This document shows, piece after piece, positions 12,616 through 24,152 of a DNA stretch of 64,000 nt; position 1 is the stretch's first letter; each line of letters starts with the position of its first letter. The stretch covers positions 61,507 to 125,506 of the forward strand of contig JAPEVF010000070.1 of assembly GCA_029747585.1 (NCBI GenBank), read 5' to 3'. Below the pieces are notes generated by a model. The model made no database searches. It had not been told where the DNA came from and saw only the letters and a program-made list of their open reading frames with translations. Both the position numbers and the translations under genes were made by a program. This DNA comes from Pleurotus djamor. Taxonomy: Eukaryota; Basidiomycota; Agaricomycetes; Agaricales; Pleurotaceae.

Positions 12616-13474
12616 ATGCTTGAGCTAGAAACGACCATCCAGAGTATCTTGTTCTCCATCAACCAATGCGGGCCTACCTATTGGCGGCAGCTTCGCGACC
12701 CCTTCAAGGCGAACACAGACGCTGATCTACAAAACGCGGCGAGTATCCCGACCGAGGATCAACTTGTCCGTGCTGAGGAGCTTTATGATACCGCCGTGTC
12801 GAAAGCCCTGGTCGCTGCTGGTGTTCTGCATTCTCTCGACGCTGATTCTTTGGAGGTACGTACCGTATTGTTTCCCGCCAATACCATTTTCTGACCGCCA
12901 TTGTTTAGATCATCCGCCAAGCCCTCTCTTCTGTCGCCGTCAAGGCAGAACTTGGTCGGCGGTTGGATTGTCTCCTTCGCTACCTTGTCACTCCAAACGT
13001 ACTCGCCATGCTCCCGGAGACCAAGCGGATGGCGTCGCCTGAGCAAGCCCAGATCCTCGCAACCGCCTGGATGGCTTCCATCGCTGTCCTGGACTCGGTC
13101 AACCCACGAATGGCATCCAAGGGGCTGGCTCGTGTCATCTTGAACCTCGCTACGTGTGCGAATGGCTCGCATAACGGTGACAAAGCAAAGTAAGTCATTT
13201 TGTCGTACGATTGAATTAGCACCTTTACTGACCATGATCAAGGTGGCCCTATGCCATGTTCAAAGAAGTCCCTCTGGACGTGACCAAACACACGCCTACC
13301 ATCCGCGACCTTCAAGAAGAGGCCTTCCCTGCCGACCTTTCCCTCAAAGGAGCTCCGAGCGCTTCGTCTTCGACCGACGTTGACAATCCCGACCTCCCAC
13401 AGGTCCCGGTCGTATTCCATCCTTTGCAGCTCCCATACAAGTCGCAGAAAATCAAACGGCCACGGCGTCATTAA
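12616..13474 (+). CDS. Short member of a diverged RNase III-fold family (cassette 1, plus gene)
   Basis: Three exons: 12616-12855, 12909-13189 and 13243-13474, introns phase 0 and phase 2, product about 250 residues. Unrecognised by itself, but it is a paralogue of the gene at 28799: same intron positions and phases, a shared AL-x4-VKA-x2-GR block opening exon 2, LATA(W/F)M(A/T)SI in the middle, and WP...P-x-D-x-T-x-H opening exon 3. The exon 2 start also resembles exon 2 of the neighbouring long genes (AL...K...GR after a phase-0 intron). I therefore infer a reduced RNase III-like fold with none of the catalytic acids left. The C-terminus is basic (KSQKIKRPRRH), which could be a nuclear signal. 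It is convergent with the gene ending at 13704, with only 229 nt between stops. Confidence 0.72.
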
Positions 13475-13703
13475 GAGACCATTACGCCTAACGCTACCGT
13501 GCCCCAACACCATGATACTCGTGACACTGCCCAAGGGGGTCGCGGCGGAAGGAAATTCAACAAGGTGGCGCGTGCGAGTAGCAAGTAATTACCTCTGTTA
13601 GGTGTCCATAAAGAGTCTCGCTGGGTCGCTGGGTTTGCAGTTCAAGTTAGGATGTTCCTTCATTATATAGTTTGTTTGTACACTAGAAATCAGACCGAAA
13701 TGT

Positions 13704-15142
13704 TCAAAAGGTGTATGCATCTTCACCGTCCGCATCTACAACCTCGGAATTGTTCGTGTCCTCGTTGTCGGGTATGATGAGATTGAATCTAACAGTGACA
13801 TCGCAGAATTAGTTGGACAACACTCAGCAGACCAAGAAACGGAGGCTCTTCACCGGATTCCCGCCGCGGATAGTGCTTTGTTAGAAAACCAGACAGTCGG
13901 GAGGGTGATCTCGTCCATAATATCCCAGAATTCCACCGGGTCCCTAAGCCAAAGCTTCGCAACGGCAACGAAGAAGATGGATGGGAGCTTGTCGTCAGAG
14001 AAAGTTTCACGTCCAGATCTATGCAGGCCTGCCCACTGAGCACATAGGTTCACGGCGCTCCGAGAAGAGGCGAGTCGACAGATCGCCTAAATTCACGTCA
14101 GTGGAACAGGTTAAAGATGTATGCAGTTTAGGAAGACGCACAGCTCGAAGGTCCGAGCCACCTTCCTCAGCCGAACGGTGGCTCGGGAATAAATCATCAC
14201 ATTTGACGGCAGTGGCTGATTTGTAGAGCAGGGTGCCAAGATGGAGGATCGGTCGGCATGGTCCGATAACTTCGTTGTCGTTATTGAATCGGATAGGCTG
14301 GTCTTCTTGGGGAATCTTGAGGCTTTGTAGAGAGTTGTAGATCAAGATAGGTGCACGAGATCGGAACAATTTGGAGAATGTTTCTTCCTGCCGGGGGGAG
14401 GTTTTCTTGAATTCGGCATTACGAGACCTATTGACGATCCATAGGTAATGCTTGGAGGTAATGGAAGAGAACTGAGAATGGAAGTCGGACAAGGCAGGGA
14501 AGAGGGTGGCGTCGATGATCTTTTCGTAGAAGGCAGCGATCTGGTCCGAATCGTAGATGGTGGTGCAGTACCATAGCTTTGCTCTGAACGCATCAGCTGC
14601 TGCTTTCATGCCTTCGTCATTCGTCGGCACCGGGTTTCCGGACATCTGGCTCTCGATCCGTCCGATGGTCGAGTCTTTTGCATAAAGGATCGTAAGGGCC
14701 TACGTCGGCTTCAGTATCAGCAATGATCCCATCCGGATAAGGCGCATATACGCACCTCAAAACAAGAATACTTCTCTTCTTCCGTCCAGTCCTGGATTTT
14801 CTGCCTGAGCGAGTTATCGATGTCCAAATCGTCCAGTGGCGAAGGAGGCGAGAAGAAGAATTTATACAGAACACTAGCAATGTGCGCGGCGTGGACAGAA
14901 GAGCCAGTGTTGCTCAGAACGTCATTCTTCGCGGGGTCGGCGAGATCCTCGAGAGCAGTCGTGTTTCCAGAAATATTTGGGTGATGCTGGAATGGTTGAA
15001 CAGACAGAGACTCCTCCAGAAACAGCTCAAAGGTGGGGAATTGACCAGCAGAGGCTAGCTTCAAACGCTTCCAGTTGAAACTGCTTTGGGAACCTATCCA
15101 CTGGCGTTTCTTGATATGACCAGACTGAGAGTTAAATGACAT
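13704..15142 (-). CDS. Long member A of diverged RNase III-like family, predicted inactive
   Basis: Four exons on the minus strand. Exon 1 is 15142-14756 (129 codons, phase-0 donor GAG|GTGCGT). Exon 2 starts ALTILYAKDSTIGRIE, exon 3 starts AICRLASSRSAVNLC and contains LPSIFFVAVAKLW, and a short acidic exon 4 ends DADGEDAYTF. The first motif aligns with the RNase III signature as NDVLSNTGS, so the catalytic Glu and Asp are both Ser (residues 77 and 81). The second motif is AADAFRAK, keeping Asp165 but with Arg where the Glu should be. The fold is inferred from motif order and spacing. I chose the ATG at 15142 because it matches the paralogue's start (KKRQWIG follows in both); an in-frame ATG at 15187 would add 15 residues. 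Confidence 0.75.
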
Positions 15143-15370
15143 TTCCAGAGATATCACAAAGAGGAGGAACGCAGAAGGGGATGCCACAGGCGTCGCAGAG
15201 GGTGGTGGTTGTGGATCAAGAAGGAATGCAAGAGGACACCGACATCCGACTAGTAAAGCTTATTATCATGAGAATATAAGTTCACACGGTCAGAATCTGG
15301 TATAGTTCATTGCGCGTGTTTCCTATTTCGAGGCTAGTAGTGTACAAAGTAAAAAGTAGATAGAAAATTG

Positions 15371-15894
15371 GCAACGGCGAAAACCTAGAAATCAGACCGC
15401 CTTGTTCTTGAACACAGCCGAAATGTCCTCTAAGTTTTCCAGGTGCCAAGGAAGTCCTCAACCTAGGCCTCACCGTCGCCAGAATGTGGGCACATTTCAA
15501 AGCCTCCAGCTCTCCCGGTTACCCGTGCATCCCCTCCTCCCGCCAAGTCTATCCCTCCGAACTTAGCAACGTTGTTTCCCTTCCTCGCTGTCCGGTGGAC
15601 AAAGATAGCCCAATGAAGAACTATCCCAGGCACCCCCCTAGGTAGGGGATCAAATACTTTCGGAGAAGTGCCTTCACGAGTACAGAGCGGGTTGCAACGC
15701 CATCCGGCGAGACGTACGATGGGAAAGCAGAGGGACCGGTGGGTTAGACTTGGTCGACTATGTTTGTGCCACGAAGACACAACCCAGATGCGCGAGCTGT
15801 ATATATACACATTCCAGGAGGCTCCCCTATCTCGTGGATGTGTTAGTTTTTGTTGATCAACGTTGGATCAACGAACGCAAATTCAGCACCGCCG
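15371..15894 (+). repeat. Dispersed ~0.5 kb TATA-bearing repeat, copy 3
   Basis: Same landmark order as copies 1 and 2, from CAACGGCGAAAACCTAG to TTCAGCACCGCC, with CTGTATATATACAC as TATA box near 15800. It sits about 230 nt upstream of the start of long gene A, pointing away from it. The same arrangement holds for copy 4 and gene B. Confidence 0.85.
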
Positions 15895-16842
15895 TTACAT
15901 AACACCGCCTCCTCCAACCCACAATGACCGGGACTGAGTCCTTCACGCACAGGCTGCATGTTTGGTACGGATTGCATCACACGGAAGTGAGGAAACTCGT
16001 CATTTTCATTTTTAATCAAGTCTCGCCTCTGGATTCTTCCAAACGATTTGCTGAACCTGAAGTCAAAGACGCAATTGTCCACGATCCATATTCCCAGAAG
16101 CAAAAGCAGCTCAAAGCATCGAAGACATCGGGCGCATAGCACGCGCCGATACGACCTGGCGGACTGTGGTCTCACTACACTGCCTTGCTCCTGTCTTGCC
16201 AACGAGTCTCAGAGCTTCAGGCGACTGAATTTCGTCCCCTCCCCCGGACGGTGCTTCTACTAGATTGGCACATAGCCCAATGTCCCTTGGGCAATATTTT
16301 TTGATGCTGTATGACTGCCAGCCCTTTCTGGGACACCACCAGGGAGCGAGTCATCGAAGTCACTTCGCCTCCCTCTGGGCCTCAGCTCAACAGAATCGAC
16401 GCGTAAAGTCATTCCAGACGTTGTCTCGTTTCTGGGGACATAAGTTCATCGCAAATCCGTTATATTTTATGTGCACTATCTGGCTGCTTTCGAATGTGAG
16501 AGCACTGATGAAAATGCGTAGGGTGTGCTGAATCCTGAATCCCAGTCACTAACTGATAGCGTCGTCGTCGAAGGCATATGGCCCCAGTCATCACTGAAAT
16601 GAAGATGTCAAGGCCGTGATCGGATATGTAAAGGATAAAATCCGTATACCTAGCTGGCGAATACGATGCATAGGTTGGGAATTCCAATCGCGATTTTACA
16701 AGCCATTGTTCAAAGTTATATCGGTGAACGCACCACCAAGTTGAGGACAACACGATGCGAAGCCCGATGTATCTAAGGACCTTCCTTCGCATCTTCTTAT
16801 ATATCAATGGACGCAAGGTTACAAAAGGGGACGAGACGTAGA
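15895..16842. other. Region downstream of repeat copy 3
   Basis: An ATG at 15924, about 120 nt past the copy 3 TATA box, opens 71 codons (MTGTESFTHRL...), but nothing supports it beyond its position. A minus-strand open stretch at 16460-16816 has no recognisable motif. I assign no gene. Confidence 0.3.
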
Positions 16843-17187
16843 CTAGCTGAGAAGGGACTGTACACAGAGCTCGACATTGTAGGGGTCATCTTCATGCGGA
16901 AAGCGGTCAGCAGAGGCATCAGCCTCAAGGTCCCGAGCTGAATGATGTCTGAGATCTAGGCCTGTGAGAACAGCAAGGAAACGACTCTTAGAGTCGACGG
17001 CAAAGAAATACAGGATGTCGTCGCTCTTGGTGTAACGGATACCAGTGGGAGAAACGGCAGAGGAGTTGACGTTGCCTTCGGATTTGAACACTGGAGAACG
17101 GAGCTGATTGACATTCATCCAATTACAATATTCCTTGCCGACATGGTGTGGGGGTGCTAGTTTCTCTCTGTATACACCAGGTTTCAT
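16843..17187 (-). CDS. Small hypothetical protein, unrecognised
   Basis: A single open frame of 114 codons with protein-like composition (ILYFFAVDSKSRFLAVLTGLD in the middle). It lies directly downstream of long gene B on the same strand, 17 nt beyond its stop. No family, signal peptide or membrane segment is evident. It could be a separate small gene, a decayed extra exon of the neighbour, or chance. Confidence 0.3.
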   Translation of the reverse strand: MKPGVYREKLAPPHHVGKEYCNWMNVNQLRSPVFKSEGNVNSSAVSPTGIRYTKSDDILYFFAVDSKSRFLAVLTGLDLRHHSARDLEADASADRFPHEDDPYNVELCVQSLLS

Positions 17188-17204
17188 GCTAGAATGTTCG
17201 AGTC

Positions 17205-18620
17205 CTACGCATCTTCACCATCTACTTCGACATCATCGGCTTTGTCCACGTCCTCGCTGCCAGGTATAATAATGTTGAATCTAAGATAACATTGCGAGAT
17301 CAGTTGGAGGCCGAACAGACGAAGAAAGCCCTCACCCAATTCCAGCCGCGGATAAGACCTTGTTGGAGAACCAAACAGCCGGGAGGGTGATGTCGTCCAT
17401 GACATCCCAGAACTTCGCAGGGTCCCTAATCCAAAGCTTCGCAACGGCAACGAAAAAGATAGATGGGAGTTTGTCGTCGGAGAAAGTTTCACGTCCAGAT
17501 CTATGCATCCCGGCCCAGCGAACACAGAGATTTATGATGCTCTTGCACCCGGCAAGGCGACAAATCGCCTAAGTAAACGCCTGTGAGAGACAAGGTAGCA
17601 ATGGCTGGTGATTGGGGGGACGCACCGTTTGCAGCTCTGAGCCACCTTCTTCGACCGAGCGGTGGCGTGGGAACAAATCATCACATTTTACTACCAAAGC
17701 CGCTTTGTATAAGAGGGTACCAAGCTGAAGCATTGGTCGGCACGGTCCAACAACGTGGTTGTCGTTATTGAATTTGATAGATACGTCGTCATCTTCAGGA
17801 ATCTTGAGGTCCTGAAGAGGGATGTAGATTAGGATGTGTGAACGAGAGCGCATGAGCCCGAGGAATGGTCGTTCGTGGTGTGGCGAAACCCTGTTGAATT
17901 CGCCGTTCCGAGATCTGTTGACGAGGCGAATGTAATGCTTAGAGCCAGTAGAAGGGTCGAAGTCGTTCAAAGCAGGTGCGAGCGTCGCGTTGATGAAATT
18001 TTCGTAGAATGTAGCGATCTCATCCCATTCGTACATTGTGGTACAGTACCACAGCTTGGCTTTGAACGTATCAGCCGCCGCCTTCATTCCTTCGTCGGTA
18101 GTAGGAAGCTCTGAGTTCGACATGTGGCTCTCAATACGACCAACGGTACAGTCTTTCGTATACAACAGCGTCAGAGCCTAAGTCGGAGTTAGTATCAATC
18201 GTATTTCAATCTGGAAAAGGCGCATATACCCATCTCGAAGCAACAATATTTTTCTTCTTCGGTCCAGTCCCTGAGTGTGTGTCTAAGCGAGTCATTGGTG
18301 CCCAGAACGCCGACTTGAGAAGAGGGTACAAAGAAGAATTTATAGAGAACAGCAGCTACGTGGGCGCCATGAACAGCAGAGCCGATGTTACTGAGAACGT
18401 CATTCTTGGCGGGATCGGCGAGGTCCTCGAGAGCAGTCGTGTTTCCAGCAATCTTTGGGTGATGCTGGAAGGGCATCACAGGGAGAGACTCCTCCAGAAG
18501 TTGTTCGAAGGTGGGGAATCGACCAGCAAAGCCAGGCTTCAAACGCTTTCTGTGGAAACTGGCTTGAGGGCCGATCCACTGGCGTTTCTTGATAGGTCCA
18601 GACTGAGCGTGATTAGCCAT
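17205..18620 (-). CDS. Long member B of diverged RNase III-like family; exon 1 splice donor lost
   Basis: Close paralogue of gene A with the same exon plan: start MANHAQSGPIKKRQW, exon 2 ALTLLYTKDCTVGRIE, exon 3 AICRLAGCKSIINLC...LPSIFFVAVAKLW, exon 4 ending DGEDA at 17205. The RNase III-like motifs are NDVLSNIGS (both acids replaced by Ser) and AADTFKAK (Asp kept, Glu replaced by Lys), so it is predicted inactive. The donor after exon 1 is GAG|ATGGGTATAT where gene A has GAG|GTGCGTATAT, so the expected GT is gone. Splicing from the next GT gives a frameshift unless an AG inside exon 2 (ACGAAAG) is used, which would restore frame but drop about 8 residues. It may be a recent pseudogene or an alternatively spliced gene. 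Confidence 0.62.
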
Positions 18621-18902
18621 TTACAGAGATATCGTAGAGAGAGCGCAGGAGGAGAAGCCACAGGCGTCGCAGATGGTGGTGGTTTGGGATCCAGGAGGGA
18701 TGTAAAACCGAGCCGTCGAACTCGCGAAGCTTACCGTGAGAATGATATTTCACACGCTCAGAAAGGCGGTCACAAGAAAGTCAAGCAAAAGAACCTCGAG
18801 AAGAAGAACGAGGGTGAAAACGTATTTAGCAATCACACAGCGTTGTAAACTACGACACGTCTGCGTTTACTAGGCTACGCGCAAATTGGAACAAAAAAGA
18901 TA

Positions 18903-19430
18903 GGAAACGGTGAAAACCTAGATCTCAGCCCGCCCAGTTTTTGAACACAGCCAAGATGCCCTCTACTCCCCCAGGTGTTAGGGAAGACTTCGACCTAGGC
19001 CTCGCCATCGCCACAAATATCAGCACATTTCAAAGCCTCCGGCCCTCCCAATTGTTACCCTTGAACCCCCTCCTCCCACCATGTCTATCCCTCCAAACTT
19101 AGCAACGTTGCTCCCCTTCCTCGCTGTCTGAATGACAAGGATAGGCCAATGAAGGAACTACCCCAAGCACATTTCGACGCAGAAGGTCAAATACGTCGAA
19201 AGAGCACTTTCACGAGTACAAGCGGGTCGCAGCGCCATCTGGACGGGATATACAATGAGAAAGGAGAGGGACTGGTGGGGTAGGTTCGGTCGACTATGCT
19301 TGTGCTACAAAGAAATAGGACGGTCGCACCTGTCGTATATATACACTTTCCTAGCGAGTTTCCCCTATCGTGTAGAAATGATTTGTTGATTTCGACTTGA
19401 TTTCAACGAGCGGAAAATGAGCACCGCCGC
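18903..19430 (+). repeat. Dispersed ~0.5 kb TATA-bearing repeat, copy 4
   Basis: Runs from GGAAACGGTGAAAACCTAG to GAGCACCGCC with the same internal landmarks and GTCGTATATATACAC near 19335. It lies about 280 nt upstream of gene B, mirroring copy 3 and gene A. The intervening sequence also aligns (for example CACAGGCGTCGCAGA), so gene plus repeat were duplicated as one block. Confidence 0.85.
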
Positions 19431-20298
19431 TTCAGGCAACACCGCCTCAGTGTCTGTAATATTCAACCACGCGTCCAGCACATGATCGTGATTTGGTGGC
19501 CTTCCCCGCAGAGAGAATCCAGACCGATCCAGGGGCCTTCATAGCAAAGTTGGTTGAAGGCGAGAGGGTCTGCCTTCATACGCGAGTTTTCCTGGTAAAA
19601 TCTCGTTTCCAGCGTATGAACAATAGATGACTCAGAGACACATTGGAATTTGGGGCAGAAAATTCAGCGAACGCACTCTGATTCCCGTCGTAACGTTCCT
19701 ACATTTCTGCCAAATTTCTGCCCGCTGTGGGAGTCTTGGAACATTCCAAGAATGTCGACAAGTCCATCGTTGTGTGATCTTGACATGTGGAAGGGAAAGT
19801 ACGATCTCTAAAGCCCCGTGAGCTTTAAGCGTACGCCTCGAAGTTGACATTGAGGCGTGGTCACTGGTCCTTGGGACTTTCGGGAGAACTGCCCTGAATT
19901 TGCACCTCCTGGGTGAGGACTGCGCATTCTCGTTCACAAATTCTATCATAGAGAACCTACAAGATGGCGCAGAGTTAGAGTGAGTACTATGAAAAGATAG
20001 ATACTTCAATATGTACCCAAGATTTGTCGTTGGTGCTATCCTTGGATGCTTGGAGCTAGAGCAGATCGCAGACTCGGTGCCCCGTTGGGCTCTAAAAACA
20101 TTGAAAATTTGAGATGTGCGTATCCGAGATCTCAACATGTTGGTACTCATGAGCCTGATGGTTGTGGAAAATTCTGATTCAAGGTAAATACATGGCAGGA
20201 AGGTGAGCTTGATCGGGGAGGAGAAGGTCATAATTTTACTAAAGACCAACTTACTACGCGCCTCAAGCCGCGCGTGTAGTGGAATAACATATGCACCC
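19431..20298. other. Intergenic region downstream of the small secreted protein gene
   Basis: Contains a minus-strand open stretch that merely continues past the stop of the neighbouring gene in another frame. No independent exon is supported. Confidence 0.35.
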
Positions 20299-20958
20299 TT
20301 AGGAACAGATAACGCCTTCATAGGTGTAGCTATACTTGAATACGTTCCCGCCACTATGGAGGAATCATGGTGAGTTCATCACATCGGGAAGGAATTACGA
20401 CGGAGAAGGCTCACCAGCTGTAAACTGCGACGCAGGAACTCTTAGAATCCGTGGTCCACCAGATATCTTCGAGGTCAATGTCTGAGGACGCAGACACGTC
20501 AAGGATAGGATTGATCTAGGAAAAGTCTGTGAGTCAAATGTGGGTTGCTCAACGAGGAAGCATCGAATACTGACGATGGAACCATCCGGGGCGCCGTAAT
20601 CTTTGAAATTGGAAGCAGTGTCGGTACCCTTGCCCTCATATGCGCCAAAATTGATGCGTTGCTGTTTGGTACTTCCTGGAGGGTAGTATAAACCCGCTTG
20701 ACGAGTGAGGAGGAGACAGGATCGTTTCAAAGTGGCTCCCCTAATGGCCTATGGATCATGATGAGGAACAATCCAACGAAATAGGGATAAAGGACTCACG
20801 CCGCACGGGATGTGGATGCTACTGGCAACTCCTTCGTGGGAGCTCGAGAAGGTGAGACTTTTGCCAGCGGCGTGGTCGGTCCCAAAGACTTGGCCTTGGC
20901 TGGCGGGAAGGGCGGCGAGGATGAAAAGAGAGATGTAGTTGAAAAGGCAATGTTTCAT
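20299..20958 (-). CDS. Small secreted protein, unrecognised
   Basis: Four exons join cleanly on the minus strand. The N-terminus is a good signal peptide (KHCLFNYISLFILAALPASQG). The mature part of roughly 140 residues contains IPCGAIRGATLKRSCLLL, a NFKDYGAPDGSI block, an acidic DIDLEDIWWTTDSKSSC block and a C-terminal FKYSYTYEGVICS with stop at 20299. Cysteines are few and paired, as in many small secreted fungal proteins. I do not recognise the family and propose no activity. Confidence 0.65.
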
Positions 20959-21589
20959 AGTACTCTGGATGTTCGAGACGTTTGGGGTGCTCGAATGGCG
21001 GGTGTCTGAGCAAGAGGTACAGACGATGGAGGTTGCTCGCCTTATATACGCTGGATTGGGGGGTCGCCTGATGCAGTTACGGCATGCGTAAAGACTGACC
21101 CAGCTACTGAGGAAAAACTGGGCGGAGAGCCTAGTACTTCAATTGTTGTTCCAGCAGACTCGAAGAACGGTTCGAGCCAAGTTCAAGGCTGTAGCTACCT
21201 TGAAAAGACAGACTACGAACGGGGACGTGAGCTCGAGATGCCGCCATGGGTTTAGGCGCTCGTGCCTCAAAATCCGCGAGCATCGTCTCGATCTACCCCA
21301 GATGTCCTTTCGGAGGTTTGGGGTACATGAGACACATACCGGAAAAGGTCCAGGGCCATATGATGATGGAATAGAAGGCTATCATGGAATTTTTCATGAA
21401 TTTTGATGTCGTGGTACACTGGTAACAGAATGAGATGGCTCACCTAGGCTTTTGGCGCAGATATGAAGACACTCTCATCATACTCCGGTGCATTGCACTG
21501 AGCTTGGTATCGTTTGCCTACCCCTTTCCTTTCTCCGCTGCGGGAGTACGAGAGACAGTGGGAACGAATTCTGTCCTCGTTTCCCGAGA

Positions 21590-21660
21590 GGAGGTGTTGA
21601 AAGAAGATATGAGTATTTCCGAACAATGAGGGTCATGACCGTTGGAGGTTTAGCATGGGG
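21590..21660 (+). repeat. Imperfect direct repeat, left copy
   Basis: Contains GAAAGAAGATATGAGTATTTC and then GACCGTTGGAGGTTTAGCATG. It is matched about 140 nt later by the right copy. Confidence 0.7.
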
Positions 21661-21733
21661 AGCGAGCTAAATCATCTCTAATCGTACGATCATGTAGTCC
21701 GAAACGCAATTGCGACTCTGTTAAGCCCGAGGG

Positions 21734-21805
21734 GTGGTGTAGAAAGAAGATATGAGCATTTCAGAACGAGGGTCTGAACCGTTGGAGTTGTAGTATCTGG
21801 GAGAA
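21734..21805 (+). repeat. Imperfect direct repeat, right copy
   Basis: Contains GAAAGAAGATATGAGCATTTC and GAACCGTTGGAGTTGTAGTAT, paired with the left copy at 21590. It is probably a local tandem duplication. Confidence 0.7.
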
Positions 21806-21934
21806 TGCATTCGGAAGGCAACGAGCGCAACAGGGCTCCATATTTTCAGCTGCTTCCCAGCGCACATTGGAGGCATCGTGCACCAGAGATCCTGTCCGAA
21901 TGGACGTCCTCGGGTGCCCAGGTATCCGACGTGG

Positions 21935-22430
21935 AGTCGGCAGTGGCGCGATGTTGAGATCGGGGAGGCGGTGCTGGTTTATGGTTTGGTTGAAGGCGTC
22001 GGTGAGTCGATTGGCGATCAACAAACCCAAAACAAATTGCCACAAACAACGCTTCGCCACGAAAGCATAAAGCCAGAGTGCCTGTCTGCCATTTCTCTCC
22101 ATGGCACAAAACATGGTCGACCGGGTGTAACCCGCTATCAACCTTGCCTTTGCCTTGTTGGATCTCGAAGGATTTGGAGCTGTCGAACCCGTCTGTACCC
22201 TGGGAAGGCGTGAACCTGCATGACCTCCATGTGGTTGATCGCGCCTGTCGGACGCACTGCTCGCCAGTGTGCTCTTTGTCAGGTTGACCTTTCGGTCTCC
22301 GGGCAGTGGGGTAGGGCAAGACAGTTCCCATAAATCTGGAAGGGTCGACTTGGTGGAGGAGGGGGAGGTAGGCATACGGGGAGCTGGAGGCCTTGGATGT
22401 TGGGAACGGCGGGGTCTGGGTCGCAAGTTG
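21935..22430 (-). repeat. Diverged inverted copy of the dispersed TATA-bearing repeat (copy 5)
   Basis: On the minus strand the landmarks recur in the right order: AGGCCTCCAGCTCCCCG, CCCCCTCCTCCACCAAGTC, GACCGAAAG in place of GACAAAGAT, CCCGGTCGACCATGTTTTGTGCC, TTTGTTGATCGCC and AACCAGCACCGCC. Similarity is clearly lower than among copies 1-4, and the TATA box is degraded. Long open frames across this stretch are probably chance. Confidence 0.55.
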
Positions 22431-22877
22431 GCGGGCGCACCTTTGACGCTTGGGGGAGTCGTGGGCTAGTACAAGAACCAGTCAGCTGAGATTCACTAGC
22501 CCCGCCGTTTCTTTTGCCGAACATACCTTTTTTCCTATCTGAATTATTAGTACAGTCGATACTTGGTCGATACTCAGCTTGGCAAATTGAACATTGAATT
22601 AGTTCCAGTGAACGGATGATTAACGTTCTCAAGACAGTTTGAACGTCAGAGTTACGAGTACGGTTGTAAAGTCTCTCTTCCCGGGTGAGCAGTCACGGTA
22701 AGCAAGCACGAGTCTGGAAAGAGCATTCCATTTTCCGAGCTTCTGCAAATTGTACCTTAGTAATGACGAAAGTTGAATGGTCGTTACTGGAGCCTTATTG
22801 CAACGACGTCGATGAACTTGGAAGGAGAACCGCAAATTGCCGCCCATCTCTCCCCTTTCATCTCCAACTCGACTTCC
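22431..22877. other. Upstream region of the IND1-like gene
   Basis: No supported exon. The plus strand just before the ATG at 22878 is pyrimidine-rich (22845-22877), consistent with a short 5' leader. Confidence 0.35.
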
Positions 22878-24152
22878 ATGCTGAGGTGGGTATCAACGTC
22901 CGCAGTTCATCTTCACGAAAACCCATTGGTGAGCATCAAAGCCACCAGCGAATTCGGGCAACTAAGGCTTACCCAGGGTTTGCCCAGAAAAGGCGCAGCG
23001 GTCGCACCTCAAATCCCGCGTCGCACTCCCATCGTCAAACGCAGTATTCCCAATGTTAAACGCGTCGTCGCCGTAGCCAGCGGTAAAGGAGGTGTAGGGA
23101 AGAGTACGGTTGCTGGTGAGCTCAAGTTCACGTCCTTTTTCCGCGCGACTTGTACTGGATTTTTTGAAATACAGTGAACCTCGCGTTCCACCTTGCTCTC
23201 CTCCGAAATGCTTACCCCGACACATCCCGACGCCTACGAGTCGGGATTCTTGACTTGGATGTCTTTGGGCCGTCTATACCGACTCTCATGGGACTTCGGA
23301 ACGCGCCAGAACCGGAATTAACGCAAAGTAAGAACGCTCTACCTCTAGAATGATCCATTGTTCCCAACCTGATTGAAGGTTCATAGACGGTGCTATCTTG
23401 CCGCTAACAAACCACGGCTTACAATGCATGTCCATGGGTTTCCTGCTACCTAAGCCATCGACTCCGACAGCGGACGACGGCATGGAAAGCACCCCCATTG
23501 TCTGGCGAGGTCTGATGGTACAGAAGGCCGTCCAACAACTTCTTTTCGATGTTGATTGGAGTGGTGGGGCTGGTGATTTGGATGTCTTGGTGGTGGATAT
23601 GCCTCCGGGTACAGGTGATGTTCCCCTGACACTGGGGCAATTGGTCAATGTCGATGGTGCGTCTACGCAACACCCACGTCCATGCCTCCGTGCATCCAAT
23701 TGACTTGGAAAACTATAGGGACTGTCATTGTATCCACACCGCAGGATGTCGCACTGGCAGACGTTCGTCGGGGTATCTCCATGTTCAGAAAAGTCAACCT
23801 TCCCGTGAGTTTGCCTTCGTTCCCTTCCTCTTCATATTCGTTTCTTTTCCCTTTCTGACCCAACCTCATTCAACTTCAGATCATCGGTCTCATCCTCAAC
23901 CAATCCCTATTCTTCTGCCCATCCTGCAGCACGCCTCATCGACTCTTCGGGTCCCCAGATTCCTTTGAACGCACTGCGAAAAACATGAACCTCAGCATCC
24001 TCGGCGAGCTACCTCTGACGAGCGATGTGAGCCATTGTGGGGATGCTGGTCGGATATATGGTCTGGGAGATACTGCGAAGGATCTGGGTGGCAAGCAATG
24101 GACTGAGACTATGGACTCGTTAGCACATCATGTATGGAATTACGTTAAGTAA
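22878..24152 (+). CDS. IND1: Mitochondrial Mrp/NBP35-type P-loop ATPase (IND1/NUBPL-like)
   Basis: Carries Fe-S clusters for mitochondrial respiratory complex I assembly. The N-terminus is rich in Ser, Arg and Lys with no acidic run ([12 protein letters not shown]...), consistent with a mitochondrial presequence. Then come the deviant P-loop [14 protein letters not shown] (about residue 65), [14 protein letters not shown], a long [17 protein letters not shown] segment, [13 protein letters not shown], and near the C-terminus FFCPSC, the CPxC-type pair that bridges the Fe-S cluster in the dimer. Four or five introns are needed. One possible intron (about 22929-22976) is 48 nt with no stop, so the presequence may or may not contain 16 extra residues. 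The start at 22878 is the ATG nearest the presequence; an upstream in-frame ATG exists. Confidence 0.88.

Larger units (their letters stand above)
20959..21929. other. Upstream region of the secreted-protein gene, with a short duplicated segment
   Basis: A TATATA at about 21045 on the plus strand reads as a TATA box for the minus-strand secreted-protein gene. Farther up is a roughly 65 nt imperfect direct repeat (see separate entries). No coding region is supported. Confidence 0.4.

Noticed and set aside
18279..18848. 189-codon plus-strand open frame
   Set aside because: Antisense to exon 1 of long gene B and its upstream region. The minus-strand reading is conserved in gene A and this one is not.
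9453..19430. Repeat copies as solo LTRs of a retrotransposon
   Set aside because: No TG...CA ends, no target-site duplication visible, and no gag or pol sequence anywhere nearby. Kept as an unclassified dispersed repeat.
21761..22426. 221-codon minus-strand open frame
   Set aside because: It lies across a diverged copy of the dispersed repeat. The frame is not kept in the other copies, and a second frame is equally open.
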